This document shows, piece by piece, positions 1-6,856 of a stretch of 64,000 bases of DNA. Both the position numbers and the translations under genes were made by a program. The DNA comes from Coriobacteriaceae bacterium (GTDB lineage Bacteria; Actinomycetota; Coriobacteriia; Coriobacteriales; Coriobacteriaceae). The stretch lies in the NCBI GenBank assembly GCA_902363875.1, contig CABJBO010000007.1:1-64000 (forward strand). The letters run 5' to 3'. Under the pieces are notes generated by a model, which saw nothing but the letters and a program-made list of their open reading frames with translations, had not been told where the DNA came from and did not search any database. Each line of letters begins with the position of its first letter. Within the stretch, counting starts at the first letter, position 1.

Positions 1-95
1 CAGCTTCCCAGCGCATTCCGCAGGGGGCGGTACATTTTGTAGCGCGAAGCGCGGATCAAAATGTACCGCATGCCCGAGGACGCGCTGGGAAGCTG
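1..95. repeat. Long imperfect inverted repeat at the window edge
   Basis: Outer arms 1-14 and 82-95 pair perfectly (14 bp). Inner arms 27-39 and 57-69 pair perfectly (13 bp) around a GCGC-GAA-GCGC tip at 42-52. No T-run follows, so it is not a simple terminator. It could belong to a gene ending left of the window. Confidence 0.7.
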
Positions 96-167
96 CCCCC
101 ATTCCGAACCGGATATACAGATCTACCTGCGCATTTACAAATTCGTAAACTTTTTTCAAAAAAGTGC

Positions 168-197
168 TTGCACAGTTCTCGAATCATAGGTTATTAT
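168..197 (+). promoter_or_regulatory. Promoter of tRNA-Leu
   Basis: A -35 box TTGCAC (168-173) and a -10 box TATTAT (192-197) are separated by 18 bp. Directly upstream (151-165) is a T6-C-A6-GT tract that recurs before two other tRNA promoters here. Confidence 0.75.
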
Positions 198-254
198 CTT
201 CCTCGTTGAACGCGCGGGTCCAACAAAACGAACCGCGAATCAACAACATAGCAT

Positions 255-344
255 GTCGGAGTGGCGGAATTGGCAGACGCGCTAGCTTGAGGTGCTAGTG
301 ACCGCTTTTTGGTCATGCGGGTTCAAGTCCCGCCTCCGACACCA
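255..344 (+). tRNA. tRNA-Leu (GAG)
   Basis: The 7-bp acceptor stem GTCGGAG/CTCCGAC (255-261 with 334-340) is followed by A and an encoded CCA (342-344). Anticodon stem CTAGC/GCTAG encloses loop TTGAGGT, giving anticodon GAG at 289-291. The long variable arm typical of a class II tRNA-Leu is present. Confidence 0.97.
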
Positions 345-355
345 TCGCATTTGAG

Positions 356-377
356 AAGCCTCTTCGGAGGCTTTTTT
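356..377 (+). terminator. Intrinsic terminator after tRNA-Leu
   Basis: AAGCCTC (356-362), TTCG tetraloop and GAGGCTT (367-373) form a 7-bp stem running into a T-tract that ends at 377. Confidence 0.9.
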
Positions 378-403
378 GTTACCGATAGACGGTGAGGTCC
401 ACG

Positions 404-2749
404 ATGGAAACGCTTGAACGCAACGAGTGGGCAGACGTTGCCCAACTAGTCGAGATCACGAGCGATGCTGTCATCATCTGCGAGCTCGACGGAACCATTC
501 TGCATGTGAATAATCGCTTACTTGGTTTGATGTGCGAGGAACGCGCCGACGTCATCGGCGGAGATGTTAAAGACGTCCTGTACTCGTCCGCTTTTGAACG
601 TGCGACGGAACATCGTCTGCCATTTGAAACTGATGGCTCCGAGAACGAACTGATGCTCAAGCTGAGTGACGGCTCTTTTATTCCCGTCTTGGTTCGTGCG
701 GGCTCCGTAACGCCTCCACACATCTTTGGGCGCCGCGCACCACGTGTCCTGGTGGCGCTTCACAGTATCGAGGAACAGTATTCTCACGACCGGCAACTCA
801 AGCGTGCGCTTTCGGAGCTTAGAGTGGCGAACAAGCGCCTCTCTGGCACGCTCTCGGTCATTATGAGTACCGTGGGCTCCGATGAGCTGCCCAGCCTACT
901 TGATACCGTTTTGAACCAGCTTGTAGGAACGCTCGATGCTTCGGGTGCCGCTATCTATTTTTCTGAGAGCGGTGGTTTTAAACTTCGCGGTGTTTCCAAG
1001 GAGCTGTACGACAGCTACCTGCCTGAGTTTTTGCCGTATGGCGCTGGCATTCCGACGTATGTTCTTCGTGAGTCGCGTGCCTGTCGCTTGTCGATTCAAC
1101 AGGACCTTGAGGGTGATAAGGTCGCCTCCGGTATGTTCATGGATCTGGACAATCGTTCTAAGCACCTGTTGCGCATGCAGGATATGCCTCCGTACCGCAG
1201 CGAGATCTGTCTTCCCGTTTTTTACGGTACGCAGATCCTTGGCGTGCTGGAAGTTGGTTGGAAACGCCCTCAGGCACCGCTCGCCTATGACGTTAATGTG
1301 CTCGAGGTCATTTGCGATTACCTGTCTATCCAGCTGGTCGGCATGGCATCGAGCCTTCGCTCCCGTCGCACGGCCGAGCTTGGCCGCTCGCTCAATGTCT
1401 TGCGTGATGAGTTGTTTACCTTTCTAGACGATTCCGCCGCGGCTACCCAGGCGGTATCGTCCGAGATCTGCAATATGCTCAACTGCCATTTTTGCCCTAT
1501 TGAGTATGACGCCAGTCTGGATTCCTACGTCATAGATTTTGAAGGCGGCAGCCGCGTTGCTTTGCCGGACGATCCCGAGAAGCTTTTCTTTTCCACGACG
1601 GCGCCAGCAGCACGTCTGGGGGCTGGCCCTGATGGCTTTGAGGCATCTGTTTTGGGCGGCACGAGTGCCGAGGACCTTAAACACGTCCGTATAACTCGCG
1701 TTGACGAATCGATGCCTATGGGAGGCTGGCTTAGGGCGCATGGCTTGCCTTGCCAGGGTCTCTACGTCGACGCCGGCATCGAGGCGGGGCGTCCGCGCTC
1801 TAAGGGCGATGGCAAGCACAGTAACGACGCGATTGTTCCTGCTTCTGTTGCGAAGGGCCCGACGACGCGCGCGCTGCTGCTTCGTGATGGTAGCCAAGAG
1901 CCGATTGATGACCTTGAATATGACTACTTGGTGCACTTGGCTCATGACTTTGAACTGATCTATGAAGGCGAATCTCAAAAGCGTGAGGAGCGCCATATCG
2001 CTCAGACGCTCCAGATTGGCATGAGAAATTCACTGGGGGATGTTCCGGGAATCGCCGCCGATTCGGTGTACCTGTCGGCCACGAATTCGGCGTTGGTCGG
2101 CGGCGATTTCTATACGCTCATCCGTCTTCCCGACGATTGCGCCGTCATGATTCTGGGCGATGTGTCTGGCAAAGGCATTGAGGCTGCATCGATGTCCGCA
2201 CTCGTCAAGACGGCCCTGACGGCATATGCCTGGGAGGGCGCTGGACCGGCCCGCATGGCACGCTCCCTTAACAGCATGCTTATGGGCTTTTCGAGGGTCG
2301 AGACGTTCGTGACGGCCTTTATCGCCAAGATTGACCTTAAAGCCGGACGCGCAACGTATTGTTCGGCGGGCCATCCTCCGACCATGGTCATCAGGCCAGA
2401 GTCGATGCCGCTGGGTGGCGGCGAGGCCCGTGGGGGAGAGGTCGAGCTGCTTGGATGCCAATCGGGGGTAATCGGTGCCTTTGAGAGCATGGTGTACGAG
2501 ACAGGCGTGTTTACGTTCGCTCCTGGTGACATGCTATTTATGTACACCGACGGAACAATCGAAGCGCGTGACCGCTCGGGTGCTTTCTTTGGCGAGCAGC
2601 GCCTTCGCGACCTTCTGCTCTCTGTCTCGGGTGAGGGCGTGTCGGGCATTTGCGGCAAGGTCTTGGGCGAGCTTGACCGATTTACCGAATCGGCGCTGGA
2701 CGATGACATTGCATTGGTGTCCCTTGAGTTTTTACGGGGTCGTTCATAG
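404..2749 (+). CDS. PAS-GAF-PP2C (SpoIIE/RsbU-type) serine phosphatase
   Basis: About 781 aa. An N-terminal PAS-like sensor (residues about 12-110, VIICELDGTILHVNN) precedes a GAF-like region (about 160-320) and a C-terminal SpoIIE/PP2C phosphatase domain (about 570-780, with GGDFYTLIRL and ILGDVSGKGIEAA metal-binding motifs and a YTDGTIEARD segment). This family dephosphorylates phospho-serine anti-sigma antagonists in response to a sensed cue. I chose ATG 404 because GGTGAGG sits just upstream; a GTG at 392 is in frame. No membrane segment is evident, so it is probably cytoplasmic. The next gene encodes its likely substrate. The phosphatase assignment is firm; the signal sensed is unknown. 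Confidence 0.88.
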   Translation: METLERNEWADVAQLVEITSDAVIICELDGTILHVNNRLLGLMCEERADVIGGDVKDVLYSSAFERATEHRLPFETDGSENELMLKLSDGSFIPVLVRAGSVTPPHIFGRRAPRVLVALHSIEEQYSHDRQLKRALSELRVANKRLSGTLSVIMSTVGSDELPSLLDTVLNQLVGTLDASGAAIYFSESGGFKLRGVSKELYDSYLPEFLPYGAGIPTYVLRESRACRLSIQQDLEGDKVASGMFMDLDNRSKHLLRMQDMPPYRSEICLPVFYGTQILGVLEVGWKRPQAPLAYDVNVLEVICDYLSIQLVGMASSLRSRRTAELGRSLNVLRDELFTFLDDSAAATQAVSSEICNMLNCHFCPIEYDASLDSYVIDFEGGSRVALPDDPEKLFFSTTAPAARLGAGPDGFEASVLGGTSAEDLKHVRITRVDESMPMGGWLRAHGLPCQGLYVDAGIEAGRPRSKGDGKHSNDAIVPASVAKGPTTRALLLRDGSQEPIDDLEYDYLVHLAHDFELIYEGESQKREERHIAQTLQIGMRNSLGDVPGIAADSVYLSATNSALVGGDFYTLIRLPDDCAVMILGDVSGKGIEAASMSALVKTALTAYAWEGAGPARMARSLNSMLMGFSRVETFVTAFIAKIDLKAGRATYCSAGHPPTMVIRPESMPLGGGEARGGEVELLGCQSGVIGAFESMVYETGVFTFAPGDMLFMYTDGTIEARDRSGAFFGEQRLRDLLLSVSGEGVSGICGKVLGELDRFTESALDDDIALVSLEFLRGRS

Positions 2750-2827
2750 ACGACGCTGGGCGGGCTGAATCCGTACGGTTGGGGAAACGAATGCATCGAG
2801 TGGGCTTTTTTGGGGAACCATGGTCGT

Positions 2828-3574
2828 ATGAATGAGTGGAATGACATAGCGGTTTTGACGCCACCAGGCGATATCGACATCGCCACGGTGCCTGCGCTGC
2901 GTCGGCGGTTGGATGCTTTGATTGGCCGCGGCGTGCGTCGTGTCGTCATCAACTGTCAGGCTGTTAGCTTTATCGATTCGACGGGCTTGGCATTCCTGCT
3001 TACGCGCGCTCGTGAGCTCATGAGGCGAGAAGGCCTGCTCTCGCTCGTCAATGCATCGGGTGAAGTTGTTCGCTTTTTGGAGATTGCTCGTCTTGTCGAT
3101 ATCCTTCATGTCGCGGGGCCGACACGGGAGTCTATTCCCGCCATTCCGGTGGGGGAGCTGCCTCGCTGGAGTAAGAGCGTCGAGGTCCGTCAGGGTATCG
3201 AGAATCTTCCATACTACCGACATCGCATCGCCGAACTCCTTGAATCGCTTCCGTTGCGCCGTGACGAGCGCTACGATGTCGCATTGGCGTCGGGGGAGGC
3301 GCTGGGTAATGCCTATGACCATGCGGGCGGTATCGGGTGCGTCCTGACGGTTCAGGCCTATGGCGATCGCGTTGTGGTTGAGGTGCTTGATCGAGGTGCC
3401 GGCTATTCTATCGATGAAACGAGCGTACCGGTCGCATCTGAGGAGCGCGGCCGTGGTATCAAGCTTATGCGTATGCTCGTCGATAACGTGGAGGTTGCTC
3501 GTCGTACGGACGGCGTCGGCACGCGCGTGCAGATGGTGAAGCTGTTTAGCGGAGCGCTGGAATCGTGTGCCTAG
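2828..3574 (+). CDS. STAS domain fused to HATPase_c anti-sigma kinase-like domain
   Basis: About 248 aa. Residues about 5-105 form a STAS domain (anti-sigma antagonist, SpoIIAA/RsbV type) with the phospho-acceptor region SFIDSTGLAFLL. Residues about 120-245 form a GHKL ATPase of the SpoIIAB/RsbW type: N box EALGNAYDHAGG, G1 box DRGAGYS, G2 box ERGRGIKLM. In the usual partner switch these are separate proteins that bind each other; here they share one chain. It lies 78 bp after the PP2C gene, so the two probably act together. The start is uncertain: a TTG at 2810 is also in frame. No sigma factor is adjacent, so the target is unknown. Confidence 0.87.
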   Translation: MNEWNDIAVLTPPGDIDIATVPALRRRLDALIGRGVRRVVINCQAVSFIDSTGLAFLLTRARELMRREGLLSLVNASGEVVRFLEIARLVDILHVAGPTRESIPAIPVGELPRWSKSVEVRQGIENLPYYRHRIAELLESLPLRRDERYDVALASGEALGNAYDHAGGIGCVLTVQAYGDRVVVEVLDRGAGYSIDETSVPVASEERGRGIKLMRMLVDNVEVARRTDGVGTRVQMVKLFSGALESCA

Positions 3575-3638
3575 CCAATCGCTTTAGCGCGTTTAGCTAC
3601 TAAGAACATGCGGCAGACAAGTTTTTTGAAAAAAGTAC

Positions 3639-3667
3639 TTGCGTCTTTTGGACAACTCGCGTAAATT
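3639..3667 (+). promoter_or_regulatory. Promoter of tRNA-Gly/Cys cluster
   Basis: TTGCGT (3639-3644) and TAAATT (3662-3667) are separated by 17 bp. The T6-G-A6-GT tract lies just upstream at about 3622-3636. Confidence 0.7.
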
Positions 3668-3679
3668 AATAACCCGCAA

Positions 3680-3755
3680 GCGGACATGGCTCAGTTGGTA
3701 GAGCACAACCTTGCCAAGGTTGGGGTCGCGGGTTCGAGCCCCGTTGTCCGCTCCA
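3680..3755 (+). tRNA. tRNA-Gly (GCC), copy 1
   Basis: Acceptor stem GCGGACA/TGTCCGC, discriminator T and an encoded CCA. Anticodon stem CAACC/GGTTG holds loop TTGCCAA, so the anticodon is GCC. The sequence matches the copies at 3906 and 6035. Confidence 0.97.
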
Positions 3756-3765
3756 TTGCATTTCC

Positions 3766-3788
3766 GGACCGTTTAGGCGGTCCTTTTT
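3766..3788 (+). terminator. Terminator-like hairpin between tRNA-Gly and tRNA-Cys
   Basis: GGACCG (3766-3771) pairs with CGGTCC (3778-3783), followed by TTTTT. tRNA-Cys begins 2 nt later without a visible promoter, so some read-through or processing is implied. Confidence 0.7.
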
Positions 3789-3789
3789 C

Positions 3790-3863
3790 GGCGAAGTGGC
3801 CAAGTGGTAAGGCAGAGGCCTGCAAAGCCTTTACCCCCGGTTCGAATCCGGGCTTCGCCTCCA
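3790..3863 (+). tRNA. tRNA-Cys (GCA)
   Basis: Acceptor stem GGCGAAG/CTTCGCC, discriminator T and CCA 3861-3863. The anticodon loop CTGCAAA gives GCA. Confidence 0.97.
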
Positions 3864-3872
3864 GGCAACATC

Positions 3873-3897
3873 CGGGCGCTCCGGCGCCCGTTTTGTT
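3873..3897 (+). terminator. Intrinsic terminator after tRNA-Cys
   Basis: CGGGCGC (3873-3879), loop TCCG, GCGCCCG (3884-3890), then TTTTGTTTT. Confidence 0.85.
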
Positions 3898-3905
3898 TTA
3901 CATAT

Positions 3906-3981
3906 GCGGACATGGCTCAGTTGGTAGAGCACAACCTTGCCAAGGTTGGGGTCGCGGGTTCGAGCCCCGTTGTCCGCTCCA
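3906..3981 (+). tRNA. tRNA-Gly (GCC), copy 2
   Basis: Identical to the copy at 3680-3755, including the encoded CCA. It follows the tRNA-Cys terminator by fewer than 10 nt. Confidence 0.97.
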
Positions 3982-3989
3982 AACGCAGC

Positions 3990-4019
3990 AGCCCGACTAC
4001 TACGGTAGCCGGGCTTTTT
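3990..4019 (+). terminator. Intrinsic terminator after tRNA-Gly copy 2
   Basis: AGCCCG (3990-3995) pairs with CGGGCT (4010-4015), with an inner CTAC/GTAG stem, and a T5 tract follows. Confidence 0.85.
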
Positions 4020-4159
4020 CGTACCCGTCGCTTGGGCTCGAACCCGAGGGGGAGCGAGCGTTTTGGGGCGTGGCTGTGGCGTTGTTTGCCGCGAATGTCC
4101 GCTTTGGGCGTATCATCGTGGACATCTCGCAAAACCTCGTTGCAAGGGAGTCGCACCCC

Positions 4160-5893
4160 ATGGCTACAGAAAAGTCCTCTTCGCGCCCATGGATGTCCGA
4201 TGCCGCGATTTATCAAATCTACCCGCGCTCGTTTAAGGATTCGACTGGTTCGGGTCTGGGCGATATCGCGGGCATTACCCAGCAGATGGACTATCTTGAG
4301 CGGCTGGGTATCGAGGCCATCTGGCTGAGCCCGTTTTACCCATCGCCTCTCGTCGATGGCGGCTATGATGTGGCGGACTACTGCGATGTCGACCCACGTC
4401 TCGGCTCGCTTGACGACTTCGATGACATGATCGCCGCGGCTCATGCGCACGGCATCAAGGTCATCGTCGACATCGTGCCCAACCATTCGTCCAACCAGCA
4501 CCCCTGGTTCAAAGCCGCTCTTGCCGCCGGCCCCGGATCGCCCGAGCGCGCCCGTTATATCTTCCGCGATGGTCGCGGCGAGCACGGCGAGCTGCCTCCC
4601 ACCAATTGGAATGCCAACTTTGGTGGCCCCGCCTGGACGCGCGTCGCGGACGGTCAGTGGTATCTGCACATGTTTACGCCCGAGCAGCCGGACTTTGACT
4701 GGTCGTGTCCCGAGGTTCATGCGTTCTTTTGCGACGTCCTGGCGTTTTGGAGCGATCGAGGCGTCGATGGCTTTCGCATTGATGTGGCGCACGGTCTCGC
4801 CAAGGATCTCGACCGCGATGACCTCGACCGGTGGCATCTCGCCGAGGGCGATGACATGGTTGAGGACGGCACCCATCCGCTGTGGGACCGCAACGAGGTC
4901 CATGAGATCTATCGCGAGTGGCGCCGCGTGTTCGACCGTTATGATCCGCCGCGCAGCGCCGTTGCCGAGGCGTGGGTTCTGCCCGAGCGCCAGTATCTCT
5001 ACGCACGCCCCAGCGAGCTTGGCCAGACATTCAACTTTGAGTTCGCCAAGGCCACTTGGACCTATGATGACATGCACGCTGCAATCGAGAAGGGCTTGAA
5101 GGCGGCTATCGAATCCAATTCTGCCTCGACCTGGGTACTCTCCAACCACGACGTGCCGCGCGTGGCGACACGCTATGCCCTGCCGCAAATCAAGGCGACG
5201 CGCTACCATCAGATTGCGCTCGACTGGCTCTTACGCGACGGGTCGTCTTATGACGAGGGCCGTGAACTCGGTGAGCGCCGCGCGCGGGCGGCCCTTTTGC
5301 TTGAGCTGGCGCTTCCGGGCTCGGCATACGTGTATCAGGGTGAGGAGCTCGGCCTTTTTGAGGTGGCCGATATCCCGTGGGCCGCACTCGAAGATCCTAC
5401 TGCGACCAATACGCACGGACCGAAGCGCGAGAAGGGGCGCGACGGCTGCCGTGTGCCCCTGCCGTGGGTGGCAGCGGACGATCCCGTGCAGGGCGGATCG
5501 TTTGGGTTTTCACCGGCGGACGCCGATGCGGCGCCCCATCTGCCGCAGCCTGCATGGTTTTCCGATTACGCTGCCGATAGGGAAGAAGCGGACCCGACAT
5601 CGATGCTTGCGCTCTATCGTGACGCCCTCTGGCTGCGGCGCAAGCTGCGCGGGCGCGCCAACGATCTTAAGTGGCTCGATCTTGACGGGCGCACCGGCCT
5701 TGCGGATGGTGCCGAGGGCGCTGAGGGCGGCGTCATCGCCTATCGCCGTGACAACGGCTGGGCGTGTGTGACGAACTTCGGTGCAGCACCCGTGGAGCTG
5801 CCGGCGGGCAGGGTCCTGCTCACCTCATCACCGCTTGCAGACGGCAAGCTCGCGCAGGACAGTTCTGCCTGGATCATGCTCGCTGAGTTGTAG
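4160..5893 (+). CDS. GH13 alpha-glucosidase
   Basis: 577 aa, cytoplasmic (no signal peptide). It hydrolyses terminal alpha-glucosidic links in maltose/isomaltose-type oligosaccharides. The GH13 conserved regions appear in order: DIVPNH (104-109), GFRIDVAH with nucleophile Asp208, VAEAW with acid/base Glu270, and NHD 329-331. The short C-terminal beta domain is present and the length is normal for the alpha-glucosidase/oligo-1,6-glucosidase branch. ATG 4160 is preceded by AAGGGAG. The open frame extends upstream through two tRNA genes, but that extension is not real coding sequence. Exact substrate (maltose, isomaltose, sucrose) cannot be read from the sequence. It is a single gene between tRNA blocks. 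Confidence 0.9.
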   Translation: MATEKSSSRPWMSDAAIYQIYPRSFKDSTGSGLGDIAGITQQMDYLERLGIEAIWLSPFYPSPLVDGGYDVADYCDVDPRLGSLDDFDDMIAAAHAHGIKVIVDIVPNHSSNQHPWFKAALAAGPGSPERARYIFRDGRGEHGELPPTNWNANFGGPAWTRVADGQWYLHMFTPEQPDFDWSCPEVHAFFCDVLAFWSDRGVDGFRIDVAHGLAKDLDRDDLDRWHLAEGDDMVEDGTHPLWDRNEVHEIYREWRRVFDRYDPPRSAVAEAWVLPERQYLYARPSELGQTFNFEFAKATWTYDDMHAAIEKGLKAAIESNSASTWVLSNHDVPRVATRYALPQIKATRYHQIALDWLLRDGSSYDEGRELGERRARAALLLELALPGSAYVYQGEELGLFEVADIPWAALEDPTATNTHGPKREKGRDGCRVPLPWVAADDPVQGGSFGFSPADADAAPHLPQPAWFSDYAADREEADPTSMLALYRDALWLRRKLRGRANDLKWLDLDGRTGLADGAEGAEGGVIAYRRDNGWACVTNFGAAPVELPAGRVLLTSSPLADGKLAQDSSAWIMLAEL

Positions 5894-5993
5894 GGGCCTC
5901 TTGCGGCGAGTTTGCGTTTGCCTGCGCTTTCCGTGGTGGCTGATGTCTTCGCGAGGTTCGCGAGGGTGTCGCAAAACTTTTCAAAAAAAGTTC

Positions 5994-6022
5994 TTGCATT
6001 TGGGTGGATTATCCCGTATATT
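5994..6022 (+). promoter_or_regulatory. Promoter of tRNA-Gly/tRNA-Val
   Basis: TTGCAT (5994-5999) and TATATT (6017-6022) are 17 bp apart. The upstream T4-C-A7-GT tract matches the other two tRNA promoters. Confidence 0.75.
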
Positions 6023-6034
6023 AAATCCTCGCAG

Positions 6035-6110
6035 GCGGACATGGCTCAGTTGGTAGAGCACAACCTTGCCAAGGTTGGGGTCGCGGGTTCGAGCCCCGTT
6101 GTCCGCTCCA
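6035..6110 (+). tRNA. tRNA-Gly (GCC), copy 3
   Basis: Same sequence as the copies at 3680 and 3906, including CCA 6108-6110. It is co-transcribed with tRNA-Val 3 nt downstream. Confidence 0.97.
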
Positions 6111-6113
6111 TTT

Positions 6114-6188
6114 GGGCGTTTAGCTCAGGGGGAGAGCGCTTCCCTGACACGGAAGAGGTCAGAAGTTCAAATCTTCTAACGCCCACCA
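6114..6188 (+). tRNA. tRNA-Val (GAC)
   Basis: Acceptor stem GGGCGTT/AACGCCC, discriminator A and CCA 6186-6188. The anticodon loop CTGACAC gives GAC. Confidence 0.97.
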
Positions 6189-6196
6189 AATGTTCG

Positions 6197-6232
6197 CAGC
6201 TCAGAGGCTATGTCTCTGGGCTGTTTTGTTTT
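6197..6232 (+). terminator. Intrinsic terminator after tRNA-Val
   Basis: CAGCTCAGAG (6197-6206) pairs with CTCTGGGCTG (6214-6223) over 10 bp with one G-U pair, followed by TTTTGTTTT. Confidence 0.85.
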
Positions 6233-6583
6233 GGTTGCCAAATGTGTCGCCAAATTTCGAGTTTTTTGATCTTCTAGGATGCTTCTCAGTAGTCATCCGA
6301 GAAAACTCTCATCTTCTCCGTTTGCATACACATATCTTTCAAGGACTCGTGCCGCGGTTGCATGAGGCTCGGCAAGGCACGACCGCAACATGTTGGTCAA
6401 GCATAATCTTTTGGATTCTTTTGGTGTGAGCGGCTTGGTTTTGGTAGGATTTGTCAGCGGCTTGACTAAGGGGGTTTTATAACTGCCATGCAGGTAGCCG
6501 TGTTGGTAACGTTTTACCGACTTGTCAAATACCCCTCATTTTTAATGCGTCTGCAAAATGACTAATTGCTTTGACCTGCTGAA
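6233..6583. other. Non-coding stretch before the nrdD promoter
   Basis: About 350 bp with no convincing gene. Short open frames here lack ribosome sites and recognisable protein character. Base composition is more AT-rich than the surrounding genes. Confidence 0.5.
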
Positions 6584-6633
6584 ACACTATATGTTGTGTT
6601 TGACCTAAAAAAAGAATACAGGATATAGATGCG
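6584..6633 (+). promoter_or_regulatory. nrdD promoter with NrdR box(es)
   Basis: ACACTATATGTTGTGT (6584-6599) differs at one position from the NrdR box consensus acaCwAtATaTwGtgt as I know it. A -35 TTGACC (6600-6605) follows at once and a -10 TATAGA lies at 6624-6629 (18-bp spacer). A degenerate second box (6618-6633) covers the -10. Centre spacing is 34 bp, slightly more than the usual 31-32. NrdR would repress by occluding this promoter. Confidence 0.8.
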
Positions 6634-6653
6634 TCTTTGTCGTATGATAGATG

Positions 6654-6801
6654 GCGGACAGAGAACGAAGACCTTAACTGCCTCTTTTGAACGTGTCCTT
6701 GAGCCGCTTGATCGGCTCCAGGGAATGTCCGCATGGAGGCTTATGGTTTATCGAGAACAAAGATTGCGCGACGGCGCCGCAAGACAGGGGCAAGCCCTGT
6801 C
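6654..6801 (+). ncRNA. Structured nrdD leader, unclassified
   Basis: GCGGACA (6654-6660) can close a domain with TGTCCGC (6726-6732), enclosing a GAGCCG/CGGCTC hairpin (about 6701-6718). A further 7-bp hairpin GACAGGG/CCCTGTC lies at 6783-6789/6795-6801. I see no cobalamin-riboswitch hallmarks. Function is unknown; it could be only an untranslated leader. Confidence 0.4.
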
Positions 6802-6856
6802 GGGCATCGTTTGGCTCTGAAACGCAATGAGACTACGACGTGAAAGAGGCAAGAGG

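Noticed and set aside
3686-4159. Upstream extension of the alpha-glucosidase frame
   Set aside because: It would run through three tRNA genes and their terminators. The ribosome site and family start are at 4160.
6618-6633. Second NrdR box as a firm call
   Set aside because: Only the ATATA core matches and the spacing is off by about 2-3 bp. It is kept as a degenerate possibility within the promoter entry.
6654-6732. tRNA-like element in the nrdD leader
   Set aside because: The closing helix equals the tRNA-Gly acceptor stem, but no T-arm or anticodon arm is present.
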